From NCBI GenBank assembly GCA_024280755.1, contig JAJRPN010000004.1, forward strand, positions 108,065 through 172,064: a DNA stretch of 64,000 nucleotides. The letters are read 5' to 3'. This document shows positions 25,472 through 34,604 of the stretch, in pieces. Under the pieces are notes generated by a model. It ran no database searches. It saw nothing but the letters and a program-made list of their open reading frames with translations, and was not told the DNA's origin. Position 1 is the first letter of the stretch; every line of letters starts with the position of its first letter. Made by a program: the position numbers and the translations under genes. The DNA comes from Planctomycetota bacterium. Its GTDB lineage: Bacteria > Planctomycetota > Phycisphaerae > Phycisphaerales > UBA1924.

Positions 25472-27051
25472 GGGCGTTTCCCCTTAGGCATCCCCTGCGA
25501 ACTCGACCCACGCTGAGGCGTGCCCTGTCGTTCACCCTTCGATTTGGTCTTGGCTTGTGCATCTTCAGGCTTGCTCGTCTCACTAAAAAGATCATCGCCT
25601 AAAGGCGGGGTCAGCAAGACCTTCTCGCCGGCGGTGATGCCGCTGATAATGTGGACCATTGCGTTATTGTCGAGACCTGTTTCAACAATGCGAGGCTCGT
25701 TGGTCTTTCCATTGACCACATACACCACTGTTTCACCAGCTTTTCCAACCACCGCTTGCAATGGCACGAACAAGGTGTCCTCATGATTTTCGATCAGGAT
25801 CGTCGCCTTACAACTCATGCCGGTACGAATGTTCTCGGTTTTTCCATCGATCATGATCTGTGTGTCGTAGACCTTCAGATCAGGATTCATCCACACCGAA
25901 GCAGCATCGGGAAGCGGGGCGATCTTGGTGACCTTGCCGGTAAAGTGTGCATCAGGGAGTGCGTCGATCGTGATCTGAACTTCTTGCCCGAGCTTGACTT
26001 TGCCAAGTGCCGATTCATGCACACGGATCACCACCATCATCGAATCTGCGGATGGAAGATGGATCAGCTCTTGTCGCTCGTACACTTCTTGCCCTTCATC
26101 AAGAGGCTGTGTATCGCCCCGCCAGCTAAACTGGGCGCTGGTCGCATAGACCACCATGCCATCTGCGGGTGCATACATCTTGGTCTTTGAAAGCTGATCT
26201 TCGATCTTTTCTAGCCGAAGTTTTTGACGAGTGAGTTCGGCACCAAACGCCCGTAGGCGAGCCTCGGCTTGCACCAGTTCGCTTGCAGTTTCACGATTCA
26301 CTCGTTGAAGTGCGAGTTTCTTTTGGTTGATATCAGAATCAAGTTCTGTAAGTTTACGGGTGTGGGTGAACTCTTTGAGCAGGTTCAGGTTTTCTTTGGC
26401 GAGTGCAACCTGAAGATCTGCCCGTTTGAGCGTGAGTTCGTCGGCGCGGAACTCAGTCTCCGAAAGGTACTGCTCGGCATTGAGCTTCTTCGACCATTCA
26501 AACTCGTCGGTTGCTCGTTTGAAATCTTCTTCTGCAAGCGTGAGTTGGGTTTCAGACTCCATGAGCGTCTTGGGCCATTCGCCCTCGATGTATTTGGTTT
26601 TGTCTTCAATCGCAAACTGATTATCAAGCGCAGCCTGTGCGATGTTGGCTTGGTTCTGAATCTTGACCACTTCCAAGTTCTCGTTTGCCGAGATATGATC
26701 CGCTTCGGTGTTCTCAACCTGAATCTGCTGATCGACAAGCCGATCCTCAAGCGTGCTCGAATCAAGCTCAACAAGCAGCTCACCTTCTTTGACGACAGCA
26801 CCCTCATCGATAACAAAGATCACCGAGGTTCGCCCCTCAACCTGGCTCTTAACAATATGCTGATCGCGCGACTTGATCGTCCCGGTTTCGGTCAGGCTGA
26901 TCGACAACGCTCCGCGTTCAACGGTATAGGTCGAACGAGCAAGTTCACTCGACGAGCCAGAGCCTCGTTGCAATACGACCACTGCGGTCGCAGCGACAGC
27001 GATAAGGATGATCACAAAGAGGATCGCGACGATTTTAAATGTTTTACTCAT
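25468..27051 (-). CDS. Periplasmic adaptor (HlyD/MacA-type membrane fusion protein)
   Basis: 527 aa. An N-terminal membrane anchor (about 4-26) is followed by a lipoyl-like half (GTIKSRDQHIVKSQVEGR). A long coiled-coil hairpin runs from about 90 to 280, with repeated E/K/L heptads such as LTLAEEDFKRATDEFEWSKKL. The second lipoyl half and beta-barrel follow (MYAPADGMVVYAT), then a Lys/Gly-rich tail. It bridges the permease and the TolC-like protein. The start at 27051 (MSKTFKIV) is chosen because it overlaps the upstream stop codon (ATGAGTAA) and begins the anchor cleanly. The stop overlaps the ATPase gene. Confidence 0.9.
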   Translation of the reverse strand: MSKTFKIVAILFVIILIAVAATAVVVLQRGSGSSSELARSTYTVERGALSISLTETGTIKSRDQHIVKSQVEGRTSVIFVIDEGAVVKEGELLVELDSSTLEDRLVDQQIQVENTEADHISANENLEVVKIQNQANIAQAALDNQFAIEDKTKYIEGEWPKTLMESETQLTLAEEDFKRATDEFEWSKKLNAEQYLSETEFRADELTLKRADLQVALAKENLNLLKEFTHTRKLTELDSDINQKKLALQRVNRETASELVQAEARLRAFGAELTRQKLRLEKIEDQLSKTKMYAPADGMVVYATSAQFSWRGDTQPLDEGQEVYERQELIHLPSADSMMVVIRVHESALGKVKLGQEVQITIDALPDAHFTGKVTKIAPLPDAASVWMNPDLKVYDTQIMIDGKTENIRTGMSCKATILIENHEDTLFVPLQAVVGKAGETVVYVVNGKTNEPRIVETGLDNNAMVHIISGITAGEKVLLTPPLGDDLFSETSKPEDAQAKTKSKGERQGTPQRGSSSQGMPKGKRP

Positions 27052-29008
27052 CTTCTGAACCTTCATTTTTCTGTGCATGTTGTGCAGGTCGGAGTTGGTC
27101 GAGTGTTGCTCTGATCACTTCAATGTCGTAGGCCTTTGGATCAAACTCAACCCAAAGCCCATTGGAACCCACTTCGAGTACACCCAAGTCGCGTTGGAGC
27201 TGAAGCTCGCCGATGCGGTAGGTGACGACGGCGTTGGTTAAAGCATCTTGCGCAGCGTTCAAAGCGTTTTGTGCTTCGAGCAAGTCTCGAATCTCCGCAC
27301 GCCCAGCCTGCAAAAACAAATCCGTCGAATCCACTCGTCTCTGTGCAACTCGCACAGATTCTGCCTGGATCTTGATCGATTCGCGTGACTCAAGCAGCGA
27401 ACGAAGCACGCTTCGGACATCAAACTTTACCGCATCTTCAGCGTCTTGAAGCCTACGAATGGTTTGCTCGTAGGCAATCAACGCGTTCCGATAGCTATTG
27501 CGTTCGCTGGTGCGTTCGAAGGGGAGATCAATCCCGAGCAAGAGCGAATAGAAACCACGATCGGTCCGAAGCTGGCCATCATTGCTCGACGCGCTGCTTA
27601 AAGATCGGCTTTCGCCAAGCGAAGCCGAGCCGAGCAGTGTGATGTCGGCCCGAAGATTATCCGCAGCGATCGCAACGCTTCGCTGAGCATCAACAATTTC
27701 GCCAACCGCAACTCGAAGATCGAGCCGATTCATCAATGCAATCAATACCGCATCATCCTGTGCCAACTCCATCGGCCCGGCATCATCCATCGACGGCGAA
27801 ACAAGCACAACAGGAGCGTCCGCGGGAGGCACAACATCGCTCTGGCTGGAGGGCTGAGGCTCAAGATACTTCGCATAGCGTTCGGAGTTGAGCAGCACAT
27901 CAAACTCGCCCGCATCAAGCTCGATGAGTGAATCAGTCGGAAGCCCAAGCGTAATCTTGAATCGATCGAGTGTTTGCTCGGAAGCTTGCACCGCACTCAC
28001 CCACGAGTTGCGAGCGCGAAGCTCGTCCTGCACTGATTGATCAACCTGAATCTCGGGCAAGCGACCCGCGTCGGCAAGTCTTCTCGCCCGTCGAGTTGAA
28101 GCGACGACTCGAGTGTAGTTTTCAACCGCATTGTCCACCCGGTCAAGCTGCTGGAGAACCGAAAGATAATCGCTCGCGATGCCGACGGCAAAGGTTCGCT
28201 TAAATCTTTCAAAGCCATAAATTGAATAGACCACATCCCGCTGAGCCTGTGTCAAAGGCTCGGTCACCACAAACTTACCAGAACCACGCAACAGCGGGAT
28301 CGACAACGAAGTATCAAGGCGAATCCCTGTTGAACTCTCGCGTGAGCCGTTGAGCAGTTTGGTGAGATCGACCGCGAGCAACCCCATAAACTCGGCGCCG
28401 TTCTTGAATCGTTTAGAAACACTCAACGAATCTTGACCAACAATCCCTGTGGTTTCCGTGCTTGTGCCAAGATCCGTGCTCAGGACAGAATCAACCACGC
28501 CTGCCCAAGTATCACGGAAGTTGTTTCGTTCGAGATCAAGCCGAAGCGCGGACTGGAAAACCGTTTCTTTCTGTGTCTGGTAGGATCGGCTGTTGGTCGC
28601 TGCGATCTCTAACGCTTCGTGCAGCGTGATCATCAGTGAAAGCGTTCCACTAGGATCATTCGGTGCCCGTTCAGAAAAATAAGAATCGTCCGGCCATTGT
28701 TCAATAAGCTGGTCATCGCTCGATCCTGCGCTCGCGGGCGTAATCATCGGGAGGCGTTGATTAAGCAGAAGCTTTCGCCGAAGCGAATCGCTCGCAGGTT
28801 CAATCGTGAACCCCTCTTCTGTCCGCCCCATCGCTGAAGTCCACGACTCATCAAGAATCTTGCTCGCTGCTGTATCAGCTTCTTCGCGATACGATTGGGG
28901 CGATCGACACCCACCAAGAGCCATCATCAGCGTAGTGATGAGCACCGTGTTCCGGGCAATTACATACTTGGTTGACTGTGTATATTCATCCGACGCCATA
29001 TCACGCAT
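27044..29008 (-). CDS. TolC-family outer-membrane efflux lipoprotein
   Basis: 654 aa. The signal peptide ends in a lipobox, LMMALGGC, with the lipidated Cys at 34. Two repeats of the outer membrane efflux protein type follow. The helical barrel segments include the second-repeat motif QLDRVDNAVENYTRVVASTRRARRLA and, near the end, GRAEIRDLLEAQNALNAAQDALTNA, a TolC hallmark. It forms the outer-membrane channel of the pump. The protein is longer than E. coli TolC because of an N-terminal extension and a central acidic loop. Alternative starts are 29008 and 28999. It is the first gene of the operon. Confidence 0.9.
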   Translation of the reverse strand: MRDMASDEYTQSTKYVIARNTVLITTLMMALGGCRSPQSYREEADTAASKILDESWTSAMGRTEEGFTIEPASDSLRRKLLLNQRLPMITPASAGSSDDQLIEQWPDDSYFSERAPNDPSGTLSLMITLHEALEIAATNSRSYQTQKETVFQSALRLDLERNNFRDTWAGVVDSVLSTDLGTSTETTGIVGQDSLSVSKRFKNGAEFMGLLAVDLTKLLNGSRESSTGIRLDTSLSIPLLRGSGKFVVTEPLTQAQRDVVYSIYGFERFKRTFAVGIASDYLSVLQQLDRVDNAVENYTRVVASTRRARRLADAGRLPEIQVDQSVQDELRARNSWVSAVQASEQTLDRFKITLGLPTDSLIELDAGEFDVLLNSERYAKYLEPQPSSQSDVVPPADAPVVLVSPSMDDAGPMELAQDDAVLIALMNRLDLRVAVGEIVDAQRSVAIAADNLRADITLLGSASLGESRSLSSASSNDGQLRTDRGFYSLLLGIDLPFERTSERNSYRNALIAYEQTIRRLQDAEDAVKFDVRSVLRSLLESRESIKIQAESVRVAQRRVDSTDLFLQAGRAEIRDLLEAQNALNAAQDALTNAVVTYRIGELQLQRDLGVLEVGSNGLWVEFDPKAYDIEVIRATLDQLRPAQHAQKNEGSEDE

Positions 29009-29141
29009 CCCCGGTCATTGCGAATCTGTGGATGCACCTGAGACATCCAGCCCAGATCGTACAGCCGAGTATTGGGTCGGTTGCAATCAACGCGGAAAGA
29101 AATGTACTGTTTGTGGCGCAAAAAAGGCCACTCCCCAAAGA

Positions 29142-29202
29142 GCCACCTTGGAGGCTCGAACTCCAGACCAAAGCTTCGCTCTACCAACTGAGCGAAGGTG
29201 GC
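29142..29202 (-). pseudogene. tRNA-Thr(GGT) pseudogene with 11-base deletion in the anticodon arm
   Basis: The 61-base sequence on the minus strand folds as a tRNA with these parts: acceptor GCCACCT paired with AGGTGGC (7 bp), a D-arm GCTCAGTTGGTAGAGC, and a perfect T-arm with TTCGAGC loop. Only 11 bases (AAGCTTTGGTC) lie between base 26 and the T-arm, where 22 are expected. Restoring AAAGCTTAGGT after GGT gives a normal 5-bp anticodon stem, a TTGGTAA loop and a Thr GGT anticodon. The gap is bounded by GGT direct repeats, as in slippage deletion. It cannot read ACC codons in this form. A T-run (29120-29125) with a weak hairpin downstream looks like its old terminator. Confidence 0.8.
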
Positions 29203-29216
29203 AATATATGGGCAAT

Positions 29217-29328
29217 TAGGCCGTGCCTGATGGATCGTTTCCCAACTCTTTGTCCCTCCCCCGTCCCGACGGGGGAGGGAGATAAGGATGGTGTTCTTGT
29301 GTGGAACAGAGCGATCAGACACGACCTA
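29217..29328. repeat. TA-flanked palindromic element, copy 2 (MITE-like)
   Basis: 112 bp. The left end is TAGGCCGTGCCTGATGGATC and the right end is CGATCAGACACGACCTA, an imperfect 17-bp inverted repeat with TA at each border. The interior holds a GC-rich hairpin (CCCTCCCCCGTC / GACGGGGGAGGG, 29254-29280) of the same type as those at 44181-44205, 42463-42619 and 52653-52812. It lies 14 bases from the tRNA pseudogene. Confidence 0.7.
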
Positions 29329-29419
29329 GTCATCGTTTTCACAATACATCCCATCCGATTCAGTATACGCATCCGTCGATCACCCAATCACCGATCAGAA
29401 TGATCGAGAGTTGCTCTAC

Positions 29420-29460
29420 AAAAAAAGACGGCCCCCTCTGAAAAAACAGGAGGAGCCGTC
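29420..29460 (-). terminator. Intrinsic terminator of the metalloprotease gene
   Basis: The stem GACGGC-CCCCTCTG (29427-29440) pairs with CAGGAGGAGCCGTC (29447-29460) and is followed on the minus strand by seven T residues, 36 bases after the stop codon. Confidence 0.8.
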
Positions 29461-29496
29461 CACAAATGGGGGCAAATGAAAGAGGGTCAGTGTCGT

Positions 29497-30711
29497 TTAT
29501 GGACAGCCTTCGCTGTATGCGGCCAAGTACGCCGAGACATCAAAGAAGTTAAACAAGCCATCGTCGTTGAGATCCGCCCGAGCTTCGGTCAATCCAAACG
29601 AAATCAAGAATGCAGAAACATCAAAGAAGTTGAGTTCGCCAAACGGCTCAGCAAGATCGGCTGGTGAACAACCACCCGCTGCAATTGAGAACAAGTTTGG
29701 GCGGTATGTGAGCATCGAACAACGCATCCGGTTGTTCTGTTCAACCGTAAACTGATTCATGCAGATATCGTCTGAGTAATCCATGTAGTTGTGGAATGGT
29801 GCCGGGCCGCCACATGAGTTTCGGCTATTCGGGCATCCGCCCGTTGGGCTGCTCTCGCCATTGGTATCACAGATACGATCGCCGGTGGTGTAGCAACTGC
29901 TTGTTCCACAGCCACCGGAGAATGTATGGTACAACCCAAGGTAGTGACCGACTTCGTGGGTGACTGTGCGTCCTAAGTGATACGGGTTAAACGGTGCGTT
30001 GCGCCCGAAGGTCGAATACAAAATCACTACGCGGTCCGCGTTCGATCCTGAGATCCCGCCCTGAGGCAAGTCTGGGACATATCCCAATGCGCCCCCGCCG
30101 TTGTTGGTGTAGATATTGAGATACCGATTCGTATCCCATGCGAGGGTGTTGAAATACCCGCCACCATCGTTAAACCATGTATTGTTGGTCGAACGGGTGA
30201 TCCCATTGGTCGGGTTCCCGCTCGGGTCTTCGGTCGCCAGATAAAACTCGATCTGCCCGTCGTTGCCAGGTGCGCCGTTGGTACCAGCTATTGCTTGAAA
30301 ATCTTCGTTGAGGATATCGATCTGTGATTGCACACGGGCATCGGTCATCGAACCTGTTCCGCTGGTGCGTTGGATGACATGAACAACAACCGGGATGCGA
30401 TAGAGTGCGACCGATGGGTCATACTGCGGGCGAATAGTTGTACGACCAAAGGTACAGTCGCTCCCGCCACGCAGGGCATCGAATGCCGGATCTGCGAGTG
30501 GCCTAGTGCCGCACCTGTTTTCTTCGAAGCCGTAATATCCAGATTCATGAAGGTCGTTCCACGAGGTGAAAATGTGCCCATCTGCGTGAATCTCGGTATC
30601 CGAGATCACCTGACACGACGGCGTATCGATTTGGGCTTGGGTGGTATTCTGTGATGATGGAGCGAGTGCGATTGCACCAGCGAGTGCGATTGCGGAAGCG
30701 ATCGAGAGCAT
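29497..30711 (-). CDS. Secreted M43-type (pappalysin-like) zinc metalloprotease with dockerin-like repeats
   Basis: 404 aa. A signal peptide (about 1-26) is followed by a propeptide-like region. The catalytic domain contains HEVGHYLGLYH near 251-261, the HExxHxxGxxH zinc site. Paired cysteines follow (GGCGTSSCYTTGDRICDT), then NYMDYSDDICMNQFT, the Met-turn of the M43 family. The C-terminus carries two dockerin-like repeats: FGELNFFDVSAFL, shortened and missing part of its first loop, and LNDDGLFNFFDVSAYL, ending EGCP. It probably degrades extracellular protein. AAGAGG precedes ATG 30711. It is monocistronic with its own terminator. Confidence 0.88.
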   Translation of the reverse strand: MLSIASAIALAGAIALAPSSQNTTQAQIDTPSCQVISDTEIHADGHIFTSWNDLHESGYYGFEENRCGTRPLADPAFDALRGGSDCTFGRTTIRPQYDPSVALYRIPVVVHVIQRTSGTGSMTDARVQSQIDILNEDFQAIAGTNGAPGNDGQIEFYLATEDPSGNPTNGITRSTNNTWFNDGGGYFNTLAWDTNRYLNIYTNNGGGALGYVPDLPQGGISGSNADRVVILYSTFGRNAPFNPYHLGRTVTHEVGHYLGLYHTFSGGCGTSSCYTTGDRICDTNGESSPTGGCPNSRNSCGGPAPFHNYMDYSDDICMNQFTVEQNNRMRCSMLTYRPNLFSIAAGGCSPADLAEPFGELNFFDVSAFLISFGLTEARADLNDDGLFNFFDVSAYLAAYSEGCP

Positions 30712-30903
30712 GTAAGACCTCTTGGGTTGTTGGTGATCTCGTGCGGCGATGCAACATACTCATAGAAGTCAGCGTGCGCCGATCATCGCGTAGAGCAGGT
30801 GTGCATGTGAGATCAGGTTTCAGAAAACAAACAGAACCACCCGAATGGGTGTCGCAGCAATATACGCTGTTCTTGGTGTGTGGTGTTGCATAAATATGGA
30901 AGG

Positions 30904-30935
30904 GAAAGCCCAGTTTTTGTATAAACTGGGCTTTC
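30904..30935 (-). terminator. Possible terminator hairpin of the DUF6624-like gene
   Basis: GAAAGCCCAGTTT (30904-30916) pairs perfectly with AAACTGGGCTTTC (30923-30935). The following T-run on the minus strand is weak, so termination is likely but not certain. Confidence 0.6.
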
Positions 30936-30972
30936 GTCGGCTATTTGGGTGGTATTGGGATGGATTCCAGCG

Positions 30973-31821
30973 TTAATCATCGGTGATTACTTCAGCAAAC
31001 GCGGTCCCCGGATCGACGAGCGATGCCTGATACGCCACCGCAATCGCACTGACAAACTCTTGATGCCGAGGCATCCCCATCAGTTTTCGGCGGGCATCAA
31101 GGTGTTCAGGGTCTTCAATCGGGACCGTTGGTGTAGGAACCATCACGCCATACTCGTTGGTTGCCATTGACATCTGTGTCCCAAAGACCTGAGGCTGGTC
31201 CTGAAACACACGAATCCGATCGGTCAACAACGCAACATACGATGCAGGCAACTCGCCATCTTCAACAAGATCAATCATCATCGCAAGGCTCTGGTTCTGG
31301 AACTCGGGATCGTGCCCGGCGTGCTGAATCACCATATAGGCAGCTTGGGTCGCTTTGAGCCCAACAACTTCGCGTGTTGGCCAGCCGATGTGATCAACGA
31401 TTTCCTTGAGTCGATCACTCTGAGCAATGTCAATCGCACGGATGGTACTCGCAGATGTGGGGACCTGTGAACTTGGATGAACCGTATTACTCACTACGCT
31501 CTGATCAAGATCGAACATCGCTTCGAGTTCTGCCTGGATTTCTTCGATGGTGTAGCTGGCGATCGGATCTGGATAGTGGGGGACGAACTCATCGGCGAAA
31601 ATGTTCCCGATGACCAACTCGACATCAGGGTCAACGGGAGCAAAGTATTGTGATTCACTCGCTTCCGTCTGTGCTGCGATCGTTTCTGAACCCGAAACCG
31701 AGATAGGTTCTGCCGTGTTCGATTCACACGCCTGGGCGCGTTCTTGGCTCGAAGCGCAGCCGCTCGCGAGGAGTAATGATGAGATGGTGAGTGTCGTTGC
31801 GAGGGCAAATGCGTGGTTCAT
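30973..31821 (-). CDS. Lipoprotein with DUF6624-like domain
   Basis: 282 aa. The signal peptide ends in LLLASGC, with the lipidated Cys at 22. After an acidic linker, the segment IGWPTREVVGLKATQAAYMVIQHAGHD and FQNQSLAMMIDLVEDGEL...LTDRIRVFQDQPQVFGTQ matches what I recall of the DUF6624 family. Its members carry a conserved QHA and GTQ pattern, and their function is unknown. The start at 31821 has no ribosome site; GATATT lies 6 bases before it, suggesting a leaderless mRNA. An upstream frame extension lacks a signal sequence. A possible hairpin terminator lies downstream. Confidence 0.72.
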   Translation of the reverse strand: MNHAFALATTLTISSLLLASGCASSQERAQACESNTAEPISVSGSETIAAQTEASESQYFAPVDPDVELVIGNIFADEFVPHYPDPIASYTIEEIQAELEAMFDLDQSVVSNTVHPSSQVPTSASTIRAIDIAQSDRLKEIVDHIGWPTREVVGLKATQAAYMVIQHAGHDPEFQNQSLAMMIDLVEDGELPASYVALLTDRIRVFQDQPQVFGTQMSMATNEYGVMVPTPTVPIEDPEHLDARRKLMGMPRHQEFVSAIAVAYQASLVDPGTAFAEVITDD

Positions 31822-31923
31822 GCACACAATATCGAAAAAGAAATGCTTCAAGGACACCCAGATCCTCACTCTCCTTAAGTTTCGATCTTGCCTAATCGGT
31901 ACAGATGGAACACTGAGGCTCCA

Positions 31924-33036
31924 TCAATGGCGTTCAGAATCATCGGCAGGCCCAAGCCCCCACGCATCGCTCGCTTGCCCATTGACCGTAGTGCCGTTCT
32001 GGATAGCAGGAGCGATCTTATCGAGGAAGTTATGAGGGAAGTGCTTGGCATATGGGCACAACTCTTCGATGCGGGCGCGTTGTTGGGCCGAAAGCGCAAA
32101 GTCCATCGCGCCAAGGTTGTCTTCGAGCTGGGCGAGCCGCTTGGCTCCGATAATCGTTGAAGTCACGGCTTTGTTGGACTGCACCCAGTTCAGGGCGATC
32201 TGGGCCGGTGTCACAGGCGAGCCGTTGCCGTTGACATCTCCGATTTCTGTAGCGATCTCTTTGATCACATCAAGCAACGCATAGGTTGTTTCAATCAAAA
32301 ACGGTGAGTCGACCGCTGCTCGGGTTTCTTCTGGCGATGGGCGAGAATCCCGCGTGTACTTCCCCGAGAGCACCCCCCCGCGCAATGGCGACCAAGGCGT
32401 GACCCCCAAACCCATGTGCTGAGCCATCGGCAACAGCGCATCTTCGGGTGTGCGTTGGAGGAGTGAATACTCAATCTGGATCGCGATGAGTTGTTCCCAG
32501 CTATTGGCTTTGGCGATGTTCTGTGCCTCGACACATACCCATGCCGGATGATCGGAGAACCCAATGTGGCGAACCTTGCCCGAGCGGACAAGATCATTGA
32601 GCGTTGCCATCGTCTCACGCAAAGGCGTATGACGATCCCAGAAATGAATCCAGAGCATGTCGATGTAGTCAGTCTGCAATCTTCGCAGTGAATCTTCGAC
32701 TTGGTGAAGAACCGCTTTTCGTCCTGATCCGCCGCCGTTGGGATCGTTGGGGTGCATGTTGCCGCAGCACTTGGTCGCGATGACGGTGCGGTCTCGTTTG
32801 GAAGGGTTGGCTGCGAAGTAATCTCCAATGATTTTCTCGGAGTGTCCTTTGGTATAGACATTGGCCGTATCAAGAAAGTTGCCCCCGCGATCAAGATAGC
32901 ACGAGAGAACATCGAGCGATTCATCGAGGTTCGTCCCCACAACACCCCATTCATTGCCAAAGGTCATGGTGCCCAGGCACAAAGGCGAAACGCGAAGCCC
33001 AGAGTTTCCAAGCGTGATGTAGTTGGTCAGTGACAT
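31924..33036 (-). CDS. Aldo/keto reductase
   Basis: 370 aa. The AKR catalytic tetrad is visible: D56 (LDTAN), Y61 (VYTKG), K89 (ATKC) and H131 (WIHFWD). NADPH-binding features follow in the C-terminal half (PWSPLRGGVLSGKYTR and TSTIIGAKRLAQLEDNLGA). It reduces carbonyl compounds or oxidises alcohols in the cytoplasm; the AKR11/12-like length suggests a sugar or aldehyde substrate, which is a guess. ATG 33036 is preceded by CGGAGG at about 8 bases. It is transcribed alone, divergent from the small zinc-ribbon gene. Confidence 0.92.
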   Translation of the reverse strand: MSLTNYITLGNSGLRVSPLCLGTMTFGNEWGVVGTNLDESLDVLSCYLDRGGNFLDTANVYTKGHSEKIIGDYFAANPSKRDRTVIATKCCGNMHPNDPNGGGSGRKAVLHQVEDSLRRLQTDYIDMLWIHFWDRHTPLRETMATLNDLVRSGKVRHIGFSDHPAWVCVEAQNIAKANSWEQLIAIQIEYSLLQRTPEDALLPMAQHMGLGVTPWSPLRGGVLSGKYTRDSRPSPEETRAAVDSPFLIETTYALLDVIKEIATEIGDVNGNGSPVTPAQIALNWVQSNKAVTSTIIGAKRLAQLEDNLGAMDFALSAQQRARIEELCPYAKHFPHNFLDKIAPAIQNGTTVNGQASDAWGLGPADDSERH

Positions 33037-33084
33037 ACAATAAACCTCCGGTGACTGTTTGGAATTGATGATAGGATCGTAGCC

Positions 33085-33537
33085 ATGATGACAGTATTCG
33101 ATAAGCTCAAAGATGATCGAGGGAACCCATCAAAGATCTGCTCGCCTCGCAAGGCTTCTATAGAGAGCGGCTATGCCAAAGAGTTTATTGCCAATCGTGA
33201 TGAAACAGGGAGATTTTGGTCAACTTTTTTGTTCACAGGCTTCTTCTTCGCATCATTCATGCACATGTTTTTTTGGTTTACGACAAACAGTGGCTCAACG
33301 CCATTTTTCACCCCTCTGTCCTCAGCGATCTTTGTATTTTCATTCCTTTTCTATGGCGGGTCGATGGGGGTTGTGATAAAGCTGTATGGTTGGCGGAGTT
33401 CCACGCATGCCAGGCAAGCATTGTTACGAGCAGGGCTTTGCGCGGGATGCGGATACAGTATTTGTGAGCTGCAACCCGAAGCAGACGGCTGCACCGTATG
33501 CCCGGAATGTGGCGGGGCATGGCGGCTCAAACCATGA
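33085..33537 (+). CDS. Small membrane protein with a C-terminal C-x2-CGY/CPECG zinc ribbon
   Basis: 150 aa. Two hydrophobic helices lie at about 45-67 and 76-97. The soluble C-terminus holds CAGCGYSICELQPEADGCTVCPECGGAW, a four-cysteine ribbon, quoted here only as C-x2-CGY and CPECG. The same ribbon type occurs in the proteins at 17524 and 46229. ATG codons at 33085 and 33088 are both possible. TAGGAT lies 7 bases upstream and no ribosome site is visible. Function unknown. Confidence 0.65.
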   Translation: MMTVFDKLKDDRGNPSKICSPRKASIESGYAKEFIANRDETGRFWSTFLFTGFFFASFMHMFFWFTTNSGSTPFFTPLSSAIFVFSFLFYGGSMGVVIKLYGWRSSTHARQALLRAGLCAGCGYSICELQPEADGCTVCPECGGAWRLKP

Positions 33538-33620
33538 TCTTCCTGGAATACACATCGCTACGGAACCAACCTCATCGCCCTGCGGTATAGTGTCATACAC
33601 CAATTTTCAGGAGATCAAAG

Positions 33621-34589
33621 ATGCGCACGCAAAGAACTCGTTTTCAGCAAACAATACTCATCACCGCTCTGGGGTTGCTCACAGCCACCGGCTCGGTTCA
33701 TGCCGAGATGCTGCTTGCTGAACCACCAACGATGCAAGAAGCTGGGCAACTGCTCCAAGAAGAAAAATGGGGAGAGGCAATCACCGCATTGCGAGCAATT
33801 ATCAAGGACGATTCAGACAACGGCGAAGCACTCTTCATGCTCGGATATGCCCTCCACGCATCGGGCGATCTCGATAATGCGATCCTTGCACATAAAAAAG
33901 CGACGAAGATCCCCGAGTTTGCAGCCGGCGCATTTTACAACCTCGGATGCGCCTATGCACTCAAAGGCAACGCTTCCGACGCATTCAAAGCACTCGATTC
34001 TGCGATCGCAATGGGCGTACGCGAGAAAGAACAATTTACAGAGGATCCAGATCTCAAAGGCTTAAAGAGTGATGAGCGGTGGAGGCCGATGCTTGAATCG
34101 ATCGAAGATCTCAACCAGGCCGAGACCGCGCTGCACTTCTGGGTGGGTTCTTGGGATTGTTACGACTCATCCACCGGCAAACTTGCGGGCAACAACACCA
34201 TCGCCCTCCGTGTTGGCACAGGCGTTGTGCATGAACTCTGGATCTCAGCCGATAAAACATTCACCGGCGAGAGCTGGAATGTGTACAACCACGACACCAA
34301 CGAGTGGGAACAAACCTGGGTTGATTCCACGGGGAATCTTCTGAAGATCGAAGCACCGATCGTCCCAGAAGAAGGGGCTGAGGAGTTTGATGGGTTGATG
34401 TTCCAAGGCAAGAATTTTTCGCCGGGCAAGAAAGCCGTCTATACCCGCATGCACATCCGCTCGGGCAAAGACGGACACTTGCTCCAGACCGGATTCACCT
34501 CGAAAAATCGAGGGAAAAGATGGACGCAATCATACGAATACATCTATGTGCCCGCTGGAGAAGCATTTCGCTTAGAAACTGACGGCTAA
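33621..34589 (+). CDS. Secreted TPR-repeat protein
   Basis: 322 aa. A signal peptide ends near residue 28 (VHA). Tetratricopeptide repeats occupy about 38-140: EEKWGEAITALRAIIKDDSD, ALFMLGYALHASGDLDNAIL and AFYNLGCAYALKGNASDAFK. The C-terminal half (from about 165) begins LHFWVGSWDCYDSSTGKLAG and is a lipocalin-like beta-rich domain similar to DUF1579-type proteins. This suggests a periplasmic binding or scaffold role; no ligand can be named. CAGGAG precedes the ATG by 9 bases. Confidence 0.78.
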   Translation: MRTQRTRFQQTILITALGLLTATGSVHAEMLLAEPPTMQEAGQLLQEEKWGEAITALRAIIKDDSDNGEALFMLGYALHASGDLDNAILAHKKATKIPEFAAGAFYNLGCAYALKGNASDAFKALDSAIAMGVREKEQFTEDPDLKGLKSDERWRPMLESIEDLNQAETALHFWVGSWDCYDSSTGKLAGNNTIALRVGTGVVHELWISADKTFTGESWNVYNHDTNEWEQTWVDSTGNLLKIEAPIVPEEGAEEFDGLMFQGKNFSPGKKAVYTRMHIRSGKDGHLLQTGFTSKNRGKRWTQSYEYIYVPAGEAFRLETDG

Positions 34590-34604
34590 CCAGTTGGAGT
34601 CACA

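Noticed and set aside
23436..29008. Dedicated peptide-secretion system with a substrate gene
   Set aside because: The four genes form an ordinary MacAB-TolC-type pump; no small precursor peptide or modifying enzyme lies beside them.
29142..29202. Functional tRNA with an unusual short anticodon arm
   Set aside because: The anticodon stem cannot form with 11 bases, and the deletion is bounded by direct repeats; a pseudogene is simpler.
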